From CAZUZD01 sp964624465 (GTDB lineage Bacteria; Planctomycetota; Planctomycetia; Isosphaerales; Isosphaeraceae), in NCBI GenBank assembly GCA_964624465.1, contig CAZUZD010000222.1, positions 1 through 10,464 of the forward strand: 10,464 nucleotides of DNA. The letters are read 5' to 3'. Under the pieces are notes generated by a model. That model was not told where the DNA came from and did not search any database. It saw only the letters and a list, made by a program, of their open reading frames with translations. The translations under genes were made by a program, and so were the position numbers. Positions 1 through 7,141 of this stretch are shown one piece after another (positions within the stretch are counted from its first letter, which is position 1; the number at the start of each line of letters is the position of its first letter).

Positions 1-85
1 CCCTCCAATCGCCCGCCACTGCGTTCCCCGCAGCCCGCCGCCCGCGCGCTGAGCGCCCGCGGCGCGGGGCCAACGCCGCCGGCCT

Positions 86-115
86 CCCCCCTCCCCCTCC
101 TCTCCCCCCTGCCCC
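86..115 (-). other. Predicted G-quadruplex (minus strand) / C-rich tract (plus strand)
   Basis: The plus strand has C-runs of 6 (86-91), 5 (93-97), 6 (104-109) and 4 (112-115). The minus strand therefore has four G-runs of at least four, separated by loops of 2, 6 and 1 bases, which fits the standard intramolecular G-quadruplex pattern with very short loops. Positions 83-110 are an unbroken 28-base pyrimidine tract. The tract lies about 340 bases upstream of the SulP start. The pattern is seen directly; folding and any regulatory effect are inference. Confidence 0.6.
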
Positions 116-173
116 TCGCCCACTCGCGGTGACCGACCCGCCTGGCGCGGTCGGAGGATCGAGCGCGTCCCGC

Positions 174-191
174 CCGGATCGGCCGATCCGG
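174..191. repeat. 18-bp perfect palindrome
   Basis: CCGGATCGGCCGATCCGG is its own reverse complement, with no central spacer. The symmetry ends at 173/192. It could be a dimeric regulator's operator or simply reflect the local abundance of GATCGG/CCGATC words. It lies about 260 bases upstream of the SulP start. Confidence 0.55.
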
Positions 192-269
192 ATCGGGCCC
201 TGCTCCGCTCTGCCCCCAGCCGACGGCATCCCGGCGCCTGCCGGGACGCCCGCCGGATCGGGCCCCGCT
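188..269. repeat. Spaced direct repeat, 17 bp, one mismatch
   Basis: CCGGATCGGGCCC at 188-200 recurs exactly at 253-265. The match extends to 204 and 269 (GCT in both) with one T/C difference, giving 16 of 17 identical bases 65 bp apart, about six helical turns. The first copy overlaps the end of the 174-191 palindrome. The hairpin 229-246 lies between the copies. Paired protein-binding sites are possible but unproven. Confidence 0.5.
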
Positions 270-451
270 GAGTCCCCGCCCCAACCCACTCTCCCCCCTC
301 CGTCCGACCGACGAGGCTCCCGGGCCGCGCCTGTGCGCCTGGATTGGCCCGAGCGTGCGAACGGATCTGCCACGCCCCCCGTGTCGACCCGAGCTCAAAG
401 GGCTCCGCGCCGAGACCCGCGGCGCGCCTGCACTGTGGAGAGAGCACGCAG

Positions 452-2191
452 ATGGTCCATTCCCCCTCCGCCCCGGCCCCGGCCTCCGCCCCGGCCGCTG
501 CTCCGAGCTCCAGGCCGCGCAACGGCATCGCGGGCCTCAAGGAGTGGCGGTACGACATCGTGGCGGGCCTGATGGTCTCGCTGACGTCGTTGCCGCTGTC
601 GCTGGGCATCGCCGTGGCCTCGGGCGCGCCGCCGCTGGCGGGCCTGACCTCGGCGATCATCGCCGGCCTCATCTTCCCGTTCCTGGGCGGCGCGTACGTC
701 ACGATCAGCGGCCCGGCGGCCGGCCTGGCCCCCGCCCTGTTCGGCGCCATGCTGGCCCTGGGCCACGGCAATCTCGACAAGGGCTATCCGCTGCTGCTGG
801 CGGTCATCGGCATCGTCGGTGTTCTGCAGGTGCTGCTGAGCTGGCTGGGCGCCGCCAGGCTGAGCGCGGCGATGCCGGTGGCGGTCGTCGAAGGCATGCT
901 GGCGTCGATCGGCCTGATGATCATCGCCAAGGAGCTACCGCACTTCATCGGCCACGACTTCAAGTCGCACGCCTTCTTCGGGATCCTGGCCGAGACGCCC
1001 GAGGAGATCCGGGTGATGGACGGGCCGTCGTTCGCCATCGGCCTGGTCTGCCTGGCCTTGATGTTCGTGCTCTCAAACCGCTGGGTCCGCGAGCGGCTGC
1101 CGGTGGCGGTGCCGCCGCCGCTGGCCGTGGTCTTCATCGGCCTGGTCCTGGGCCAGATCCTCAAGATCGACGACCACCACCGCATCAGCATCCCGGGCAA
1201 CCTGATGGAGCACGGCATCGTGATGCCGAACTTCCCGGGCCTGTTCGGCGACAGCTCGATCCGCTGGATCATCGTTACCAGCGTGCTGACCCTGGTGCTG
1301 ATCGACAGCATCGAGTCGCTGGCCACGATCCGGGCGATCGACAAGATTGACCCGTTCCGACGCCGATCGGACCCGGACCGCACGCTCTTGGCGATGGGGG
1401 TTTCGAAGCTCTGCAGCAGCCTCGCCGGTGGCCTGACGGTGATCCCGGGTGGGGTCAAGAGCAAGCTGAACGTCGTCAGCGGTGGGCGCACCCTCTGGGC
1501 GAACTTCTACAACGCCGTGTTCCTGCTCGGGTTCCTGATCTTCGGGCGCTCGGTGATCAACCAGATCCCCTACAGCACCCTGGCGGCGATCCTGATCTAC
1601 ACCGGCTACCGCATGTGCGAGCCCGCCGTCTGGCGGCACATCGCGCACATCGGCCTGGAGCAGATCCTGCTGTTCAGCACCACGGTGCTGGTCACGCTCT
1701 CGACCGACCTGCTCGGCGGCATCCTCGCCGGCATGGCGATGAAGCTCCTGCTCGTGCTGTTCTACACCCGCAAGCACGCGGCCGTCGGGGGCCCGATCGC
1801 CCGCGCCACCCAGTTCTTCCGCAACCCGGTGGTGAGCCGTGAGCGGACCGACGGGGGGTATCAGCTCCAGATCGACCGGCCGATGGTCTGCTTCAACTCG
1901 TTCTTCCTGAACCGCGAGCTGGAGCGGGTGCCGATCGACGCCGACGAGGTGCGCGTGGAGATCGGCCCGCACGTCGCGATGATCGACCACACCTCGGTCG
2001 ACCTGCTGCTGCACTTCAGCGACGAGTTCCACGAGCAGACCGGCAAGGTGGTCAAGATTCACGGGCTCGACGAGATGAAGCGACCCTCGAAGAACGATGC
2101 CGGGATGCGCCTGGCCCCGCCCCGGATCCTCGAGCCGGCCGGCGTCACCGGCGGCGGCAGCGAGCTCTCGGACGTGATGCCGCTCGACTGA
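452..2191 (+). CDS. SulP-family anion transporter with C-terminal STAS-like domain
   Basis: This 579-residue integral membrane protein resembles SulP (SLC26-type) carriers, which move sulfate, bicarbonate or other anions by secondary transport. I chose the ATG at 452 because GGAGAG (437-442) lies 9 bases upstream and because the frame before it is low-complexity. Residues 1-24 are Pro/Ala/Ser-rich. The hydrophobic core runs from about residue 35 to 438. It includes the SulP-like TM3 start SGPAAGLA (86-93), a TM8 region with DSIESLATIRAID (285-297, E288) and the conserved-type stretch GGLTVIPGGVKSKLN (326-340). About residues 470-545 form a shortened STAS-like domain around MIDHTSVDLLLHF (510-522). 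No carbonic anhydrase domain or neighbouring gene points to the substrate, so it stays open. The gene is alone on its strand, converges on the peptidase-permease gene and is followed by a strong inverted repeat. Family assignment is secure; substrate is unknown. Confidence 0.92.
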   Translation: MVHSPSAPAPASAPAAAPSSRPRNGIAGLKEWRYDIVAGLMVSLTSLPLSLGIAVASGAPPLAGLTSAIIAGLIFPFLGGAYVTISGPAAGLAPALFGAMLALGHGNLDKGYPLLLAVIGIVGVLQVLLSWLGAARLSAAMPVAVVEGMLASIGLMIIAKELPHFIGHDFKSHAFFGILAETPEEIRVMDGPSFAIGLVCLALMFVLSNRWVRERLPVAVPPPLAVVFIGLVLGQILKIDDHHRISIPGNLMEHGIVMPNFPGLFGDSSIRWIIVTSVLTLVLIDSIESLATIRAIDKIDPFRRRSDPDRTLLAMGVSKLCSSLAGGLTVIPGGVKSKLNVVSGGRTLWANFYNAVFLLGFLIFGRSVINQIPYSTLAAILIYTGYRMCEPAVWRHIAHIGLEQILLFSTTVLVTLSTDLLGGILAGMAMKLLLVLFYTRKHAAVGGPIARATQFFRNPVVSRERTDGGYQLQIDRPMVCFNSFFLNRELERVPIDADEVRVEIGPHVAMIDHTSVDLLLHFSDEFHEQTGKVVKIHGLDEMKRPSKNDAGMRLAPPRILEPAGVTGGGSELSDVMPLD

Positions 2192-2215
2192 TCCGAGCGA
2201 TCACGCCCGTTGCGA

Positions 2216-2285
2216 CCCCGCCAGACGACGACGGTCACGCGTCCCCCTCGCGGAGGGCGCGTGACCGTCGTGTTGCCTGGCGGGG
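2216..2285. terminator. Bidirectional terminator hairpin between convergent genes
   Basis: Two nested inverted repeats form one long hairpin. The outer arms are CCCCGCCAG (2216-2224) and CTGGCGGGG (2277-2285). The inner 14-bp arms are ACGACGGTCACGCG (2228-2241) and CGCGTGACCGTCGT (2258-2271), extended inward by a T-G wobble and two pairs. The internal loop is 3 against 5 bases. It lies between two converging stop codons (2191 and 2300), 24 bases past the plus-strand stop and 14 past the minus-strand stop, so a role in both directions is natural. There is no T-run on either side, so it is not a textbook intrinsic terminator; it may block read-through or protect 3' ends. Confidence 0.8.
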
Positions 2286-2299
2286 CGACCGGGCCCGGC

Positions 2300-5200
2300 T
2301 CAGAAGTCGAACTTCGCCTTGTCGCGGAAGACCTGGAGGACGAGCACGTCGGGGTCGACGGTCAGGCGATCGGGCTCGAAGCCGCAGTCGATGCGGACCT
2401 CGGCCTTCGCGCCGGCGGCCAGCGTCACCTCGGTGAGCTGGCGCTGGTAGTCGTCCAGCGGCTTGCCCTCCTTGTCGAACCGCTTGCCGCGCTCGGCCCC
2501 GACGCCGACGGTGACCGTGCCGGTGCCGTGGTTCTCGACGGTGGCGACGACCTGCCAGCGGCCGTCGGCGGTCTTCTCGCGCTTCGCGTCGGTGACGCGG
2601 AACTCGGGCAGGACCTCGCCGGCGAACCACTGCGCCACGAAGGCGTCATAGGCGGCCGGGTCGGCGGCAAACGGCCGCATGGTGGCGACGAAGTCCTGGA
2701 GCACGGGGAAGTCGTCGGTGACGCGGTACTGCTTGATGAAGGCCTGGAGCCCTTCGAGCATCTTCGCGCGGCCGAGGTGCTGCTGGAGCATCCAGAAGAC
2801 CCAGCCGCCGCGGTCGTAGGTGACGGTGCTGTCGGTCGGCAGCGAGCCGTCGGTCTCGTAGAGCGGGCGCTCCTCGTCGGCGTTCCGCTGGCGGTTGTAC
2901 GACTTCTCGATCCGCTTGCTGAACTCCATGCGCGCGTTCGGCCCGCGCACCTCCTCCATCAGCAGCGTGGTGGCGTAGTGCGACAGGCCCTCGGAGAGCA
3001 CGTTGCCGCCGGGGCCCTTGCCGGGCAAGAGCAGGTTGCCCCACCACTGGTGGGCCGACTCGTGCGCGGCCACCATGAAGGCGGCGTCGGCCTGGTCGGC
3101 GGCGTTGGTCAGGAAGCCGATGCTCTCCGAGAAGGTGATGTTCGTCGGGAACCCCTGCGCGTAGCCGGCCAGGCCGGGGAACTCGCTGAGCTTCAGCTCG
3201 CCCCAGGGGTACGGGTGGAACCACTCCGAGTAGTGCTTGCGGGCGGCGTCGAGCGCCGCCGAGAGCTGGTCGACGTTGTAGGCGTGGCCGGGGTGGTAGT
3301 AGACCGCCGTGCCCTCGCCGCGCTTCTCGGCCCAGCGGCCGGCGACGACGTTGAAGAAGTGGACCGGCTCGTCGCTCTCCCAGACCACCGTGCGGCGGCC
3401 GTCGGCCGCGTCGGACTGCGAGACCTTCTGGCCCACCGAGTTGACGGTCAGGTCGGCCGGTGCGGTGATCGCGATCCGGGTGGTCATGAGCTGGCCCGAC
3501 CCGAACCCGGCCTCGGTCTTGCCCTCGTAGAAATCCTTCTCGAACCGCTTGGCCTCGTAGGCGTTCTTGTCGGGCTCGACGCCGACCGCCTCGACGTACC
3601 CGAGCACCGGCGCGAAGCTGGTGCCGAAGCTGGTGAGCACGACCCCCGAGGGCAGGATGAACTCGCCGGCGCCGCCGCCGTTCTCGCTGATGCCCGCCGG
3701 GAACGTGCCCCGGTACGAGAACCCGAGCGTGACCTCCTGACCCGGGGCGATCGAGCCGGGCGGCGTGAAGACGTAGAGGCCCGAGCGGTTCTCGGGCGTC
3801 GCCGGCGCACCGTCCCAGGTCCAGGTCACGTCGGTCCAGTGCGCCCCGGTCGTCACCGGCAGCGCCCGCAGGGGCCGGTCGGTGCGGTTGACCAGCCGGT
3901 ACGAGCCCTTCGCCTGGAAGGCCGAGCGGACGGGATCGAGGTCCAGGTCCATCGCCACGGCGACCAGCGACGGCAGCGGATAGTCCTTCCAGGTCGCAAG
4001 GTTCTGCTTCCAGTACTCGCGCTGCTTCTGCTTGACCCGCCCGCCGTCGCTGCCCCCCTCGACCTTGACCCAGAGGCCGATGCCGAGCACCGCCGCCGGG
4101 ATGACCACCGGCGCCAGCTTGAGGCCGGTCTTCAGCAGCGCCAGCGGCCGCAGCCGCGCGGCGATGCCGGACGGGTCGCGCTCGCGGCGGCTGAACCACA
4201 GGCCGGTCAGCGCCGTGAACACGGCGGCCAGGCTCAGGATCCAGGCGCGGTTCAGGATCAACGCCAGGCGGTCGAACTCCAGGAGGCTCAGGTCGCTCCA
4301 GCGCACCGCGCGCCAGAGCGGCCAGTTGCCGACCCAGTTCATGTTGCCGCGGAGGAACCGGTAGGCGCTGAAGGCCAGCACGCCCAGGCCGATGGCGTAG
4401 GTCGCGTATCGGTTCCGGGTCAGCGCCAGCACCGCGGCCACGAAGGCGCACCAGGCGACGAACGTCGGCACCAGCAGCAGGCCCCAGACCAGGGCGAATG
4501 GTTTCAGGTCGATGGCCACCTTGCCCTGGACGAGCAGCACGGTCACGTCGGCGACCAGGGCCGCCAGCAGGATGACCGCCCCCACGACGGCCGACGCGAT
4601 GACCTTGCCGATCAGCAGCGAGGCGGTGCGCACCGGGGTCGCGTAGGCGATGGCGTCGAGCCGCACCGTGCGTTCGCGGAGGATCGACTCGGTGGTGTAG
4701 AACAGCAGCAGCAGGCAGACCATGACCGTCAGCGGGGCCATCGCCGAGACGGCCAGGGTCCCGGGCGTCGACAGCAGCGGGGTCGAGAACGCCCCGACGG
4801 CGGTGAGCGAGATGCCGATGGTCTGCAACAGGATCAACGGCACGAAGATGTAGAGCCCGGGGCTCGACGCCAGCTCGCGCAGCTCGACCCGCGCCGCCCG
4901 CCAGGCCCCGGCCAGCAGGCCGGGTCGCCGGCTGGTCATCCCGAGCGTGCCCAGCGGCCGGTCGATCGGCGGCTCGACGGTCGCCACCGGCGCCGACTGC
5001 GCCGCGGCCAGCGCCTGCTCGGCCCCCTTGGGGGCGCGGGCGCCTCGCAGCGAACGGGCCAGGTGCCGCTGCGCGCCGAAGACCCCGGCCAGGCCGATGG
5101 CGACGAACGCCAGGCGGCTGATGATGAAGGGGGCGTCGAGCGGTACGCTGGCGGTGTTGTAGAACTCGACGCCGCGGTCGACGTCCAGCCAGGTCTCCTT

Positions 5201-5902
5201 GAGCCAGCGGAACCCGGTCGGGTCCAGGAGCATGAGGACCCGGTTCCACGCCGGCGACAGCCAGTCCGGCGACCAGTCCCAGAGGAAGAACCCGCAGAAG
5301 AGCAGCAGGGCCACCGGCAGCACGAACACGAGGATGGCCGACCGCGACCACTCGCCCAGGCCGAACGAGACGCCGGCCAGGAACACGACCACGGGCACGA
5401 GGAAAAGGAGCATCGGCCGCACGTAGTTGGCCAGCACCAGCGGCCCGCGCAGCTCGGCCGAGTCGGCGCCGCCGGGCACCGCGTGGTTGAACAGCAGCAT
5501 CAGCCCCAGGTGCAGCGCACCGGCGATGCCGCAGGTGATCAGGGCGGCGGCGAACTTGCCCCAGACGTACTCGCGCGGCCGCAGCGAGGTCGTGCTCAGG
5601 AGCTCGACGACCCGCAGCTCGTGGTCGTGCACCAGGGCCATGCCGGCCATCACCGCGGCAAAGAAGCCGTAGACCATCAGGCCCAGGATCGCCATCTGCT
5701 GCGAGACGGCGAACTGCGACGTGATGAACGCCTTCTGGCCGCCGACCTGGCTGTCGCCGGCCTGGATCTGCACGCCGCCGGCGGAGAACCCCCAGGCGAG
5801 TAGCGCCAGCAGCGCCACCCAGACCCAGAACATGAGCCGGCGGGCGTTCTGGGAGAGGTCGAGGCGGGCGACCCGGAGCGTCCGGGCGAGGGCGGCGCTC
5901 AT
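2300..5902 (-). CDS. ABC-2-type permease fused to M1-family metallopeptidase domain
   Basis: This 1200-residue protein joins membrane transport and peptidase parts. About residues 20-280 and 345-610 each hold a block of hydrophobic helices of ABC-2 permease type, separated by a Pro/Ala-rich linker (285-325). The first block has the ABC-2-like loop after a membrane segment, VHDHELRVVELL (91-102). Residues 640-1095 resemble M1 peptidases: zinc site HESAH (947-951), third ligand E971 in LSEGLSHY, and a likely catalytic Tyr 1029 in TYDRGGWVFWML. There are 19 residues between H951 and E971, against 18 in classical M1 enzymes. No GAMEN motif is present; GFPTNITFSE (917-926) sits in its place. Residues 1100-1200 look like a beta-rich tail. 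The start has an excellent GGAGG (5910-5914), 7 bases upstream, and overlaps the ATPase stop by ATGA, so translation is probably coupled. The architecture matches proteins annotated as ABC permease/M1 aminopeptidase; the substrate and the side of the membrane are unknown. Confidence 0.93.
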   Translation of the reverse strand: MSAALARTLRVARLDLSQNARRLMFWVWVALLALLAWGFSAGGVQIQAGDSQVGGQKAFITSQFAVSQQMAILGLMVYGFFAAVMAGMALVHDHELRVVELLSTTSLRPREYVWGKFAAALITCGIAGALHLGLMLLFNHAVPGGADSAELRGPLVLANYVRPMLLFLVPVVVFLAGVSFGLGEWSRSAILVFVLPVALLLFCGFFLWDWSPDWLSPAWNRVLMLLDPTGFRWLKETWLDVDRGVEFYNTASVPLDAPFIISRLAFVAIGLAGVFGAQRHLARSLRGARAPKGAEQALAAAQSAPVATVEPPIDRPLGTLGMTSRRPGLLAGAWRAARVELRELASSPGLYIFVPLILLQTIGISLTAVGAFSTPLLSTPGTLAVSAMAPLTVMVCLLLLFYTTESILRERTVRLDAIAYATPVRTASLLIGKVIASAVVGAVILLAALVADVTVLLVQGKVAIDLKPFALVWGLLLVPTFVAWCAFVAAVLALTRNRYATYAIGLGVLAFSAYRFLRGNMNWVGNWPLWRAVRWSDLSLLEFDRLALILNRAWILSLAAVFTALTGLWFSRRERDPSGIAARLRPLALLKTGLKLAPVVIPAAVLGIGLWVKVEGGSDGGRVKQKQREYWKQNLATWKDYPLPSLVAVAMDLDLDPVRSAFQAKGSYRLVNRTDRPLRALPVTTGAHWTDVTWTWDGAPATPENRSGLYVFTPPGSIAPGQEVTLGFSYRGTFPAGISENGGGAGEFILPSGVVLTSFGTSFAPVLGYVEAVGVEPDKNAYEAKRFEKDFYEGKTEAGFGSGQLMTTRIAITAPADLTVNSVGQKVSQSDAADGRRTVVWESDEPVHFFNVVAGRWAEKRGEGTAVYYHPGHAYNVDQLSAALDAARKHYSEWFHPYPWGELKLSEFPGLAGYAQGFPTNITFSESIGFLTNAADQADAAFMVAAHESAHQWWGNLLLPGKGPGGNVLSEGLSHYATTLLMEEVRGPNARMEFSKRIEKSYNRQRNADEERPLYETDGSLPTDSTVTYDRGGWVFWMLQQHLGRAKMLEGLQAFIKQYRVTDDFPVLQDFVATMRPFAADPAAYDAFVAQWFAGEVLPEFRVTDAKREKTADGRWQVVATVENHGTGTVTVGVGAERGKRFDKEGKPLDDYQRQLTEVTLAAGAKAEVRIDCGFEPDRLTVDPDVLVLQVFRDKAKFDF

Positions 5903-6849
5903 CGGGCCACCTCCGCGGCGGCCGGGGCGCCGTCGTGCTGCGCCAGCCGGGTCATGAGCCGCTCGCGGTCCTCGGGCCTCGAGCCCAGCCGCATCAGCAC
6001 CAGGTACGCGTCCTCCAGGTTCGGCGTCACGGGCACGAACCCCTCGGGCGGCGACCCATCCGGCTCGTAGACCCGGACCCGGTTGCGGCCCTCGACGAGG
6101 ATCGCCTGGGTGACGTGCCAGTCGGCCTGGAAGCTCGCGAGCTGGTCGGCGGGCACCTCGCCCTCGAAGACCGCGCCCCGGATCGCCTCACGCGCCGCCC
6201 CCGGCGAGGTGCGGGCCAGCAGCCGGCCGCCGCGGATGACCGCGAAGCGGGGGCAGAGCGTGGCGACGTCCTCGACGATGTGGGTCGACAGCAGGACGAT
6301 GCGGTCCTGCGCCAGCTCCGAGAGCAGGCGGTAGAACCGCAGCCGCTCCTCGGGATCAAGGCCGGCCGTCGGCTCGTCGACGATGATCAGCCGGGGGTTG
6401 CCCGCCACGGCCTGCGCGATGCCCAGCCGCTGCCGCATGCCACCGGAGTACGTCCGCACCTTGCGCTTCGCGGCGAAGGTCAGGTTCACCCGCTCCAGCA
6501 GCTCGCCGGTGAGCGCCTTGAGCCCGCCGGGGGCCTGCACGCCCTTGAGGCGCAGCAGGTGCATGAGCATCTTCTCGCCGGTCAGGTGCGGGTAGAAGCC
6601 GAACTCCTGGGGCAGATACCCCAGCCGGCCCCAGATCTTCTCGGGCGTGCGGGTGACCTCCTCGCCGTCGAGCGTGACCGTGCCCGAGGTCGGTTCGAGC
6701 AGCCCGGCCAGGATCTTCATGAAGGTCGACTTGCCCGCCCCGTTGGGCCCGAGCAGGCCGAACATGCCCACCCCCACGTCCAGGTCGATCCCCTGGAGCG
6801 CCGCCACGGGCCCCGGATACACCTTGATCAGCTCTCGGATCGCCAGCAT
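5899..6849 (-). CDS. ABC transporter ATP-binding protein, partner of the permease-peptidase
   Basis: This 316-residue cytoplasmic ATPase should power the fused permease encoded immediately downstream. Motifs are complete: Walker A GPNGAGKST (34-42), Q-loop Q81, signature YSGGMRQR (134-141), Walker B LIIVDE (154-159) followed by PTAGLDP, and H-loop H190. After about residue 215 there is a C-terminal extension of the kind common in ABC-2 exporter ATPases, ending in the LEDAYL segment and a polar tail. I chose the ATG at 6849 rather than the one at 6942. The later start has GAGGGA (6858-6863) with an 8-base spacer and begins exactly at the conserved fold (MLAIRELIKVYPG). The extra 31 residues of the longer version have no family counterpart. 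The stop overlaps the next start by 4 bases, so the two form one operon. Function as an ABC ATPase is secure; the cargo is unknown. Confidence 0.93.
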   Translation of the reverse strand: MLAIRELIKVYPGPVAALQGIDLDVGVGMFGLLGPNGAGKSTFMKILAGLLEPTSGTVTLDGEEVTRTPEKIWGRLGYLPQEFGFYPHLTGEKMLMHLLRLKGVQAPGGLKALTGELLERVNLTFAAKRKVRTYSGGMRQRLGIAQAVAGNPRLIIVDEPTAGLDPEERLRFYRLLSELAQDRIVLLSTHIVEDVATLCPRFAVIRGGRLLARTSPGAAREAIRGAVFEGEVPADQLASFQADWHVTQAILVEGRNRVRVYEPDGSPPEGFVPVTPNLEDAYLVLMRLGSRPEDRERLMTRLAQHDGAPAAAEVAR

Positions 6850-7049
6850 TCGGCCAGTCCCTCGGTCGGAGTTCGGGCGTGCCTGGACTGCCGCACACCC
6901 CGGCTCCAAACCGGCGGGGACGGCGGCGTCCATCTCAGTCATGGCATTCGCCGCTGCACTCCGAACATTGTGGGACTCGACCCGGCTTTTCCGCCAGTCG
7001 CCCTTCGGCCCGGTGCGTCCCCGAGGCGACCATCCCGCGCTGAGTGTCA

Positions 7050-7092
7050 GTCGGGGCTGGCCACACCACCCCGACCATGCACGTGAGCATGG
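7050..7092. other. Two abutting hairpins in noncoding DNA
   Basis: The first hairpin has arms GTCGGGG (7050-7056) and CCCCGAC (7069-7075), continued inward past a bulged C by TGG/CCA, for ten pairs around a 5-base loop. The second has arms CCATGC (7075-7080) and GCATGG (7087-7092) around ACGTGA. The two share base 7075, so at full length they compete by one pair. They could be part of a leader of the ABC/M1 operon transcript, the tail of the EEP transcript or a small RNA; the sequence does not decide. Confidence 0.45.
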
Positions 7093-7115
7093 CCTGCGAT
7101 TGCCAGCCTCGAATC

Positions 7116-7141
7116 GGGGTCTCGACCAGGAGTCGAGCCCC
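7116..7141 (-). terminator. Candidate terminator hairpin of the EEP-family gene
   Basis: On the plus strand GGGG-T-CTCGAC (7116-7126) pairs with GTCGAG-CCCC (7132-7141). This gives ten pairs with one bulged T and the loop CAGGA. It lies 55-80 bases beyond the minus-strand stop at 7196, a plausible place for a terminator. No T-run follows it on the minus strand, so confidence is limited. Confidence 0.4.

Larger units (their letters stand above)
1..451. other. Noncoding C-rich leader upstream of the SulP gene
   Basis: This 451-base stretch has no convincing gene. Reading frames that cross it give Pro/Arg/Ala-rich, low-complexity translations typical of shadow frames in GC-rich DNA, and none has a recognisable domain. 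It holds a pyrimidine tract (83-110), a perfect palindrome (174-191), a 7-bp hairpin (229-246, TCCCGGC/GCCGGGA with a 4-base loop) and a spaced direct repeat (188-204 and 253-269). A 6-bp inverted repeat CCGACC/GGTCGG lies at 133-138 and 149-154. I found no convincing -35/-10 pair, although the SulP promoter most likely lies here. The end of an upstream gene could lie left of the window. Confidence 0.7.

Noticed and set aside
344..451. Upstream extension of the SulP protein by 36 codons.
   Set aside because: The extension is Arg/Pro/Ala-rich shadow sequence. The ATG at 452 has a GGAGAG site with a 9-base spacer.
2646..5351. A 901-codon minus-strand frame overlapping the permease-peptidase gene.
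   Set aside because: It is a frame-shifted shadow of the real gene with an Arg/Gly/Ala/Pro-rich translation and no hydrophobic segments.
2210..5803. A 1197-codon open frame on the plus strand, opposite the permease-peptidase gene.
   Set aside because: Its translation is rich in Arg, Gly, Gln, His and Ala with no domain or membrane segments. Long antisense frames arise in GC-rich genes because stop codons are rare in the complement. The minus-strand frame has clear zinc and membrane motifs.
6850..6942. Longer ATPase version starting at the ATG at 6942.
   Set aside because: The added 31 residues have no family counterpart, while the ATG at 6849 has GAGGGA at an 8-base spacing and starts at the conserved fold.
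5935..7086. A 383-codon plus-strand frame opposite the first ABC ATPase.
   Set aside because: The opposite strand carries complete ATPase motifs in order; this frame is low-complexity and has no motif.
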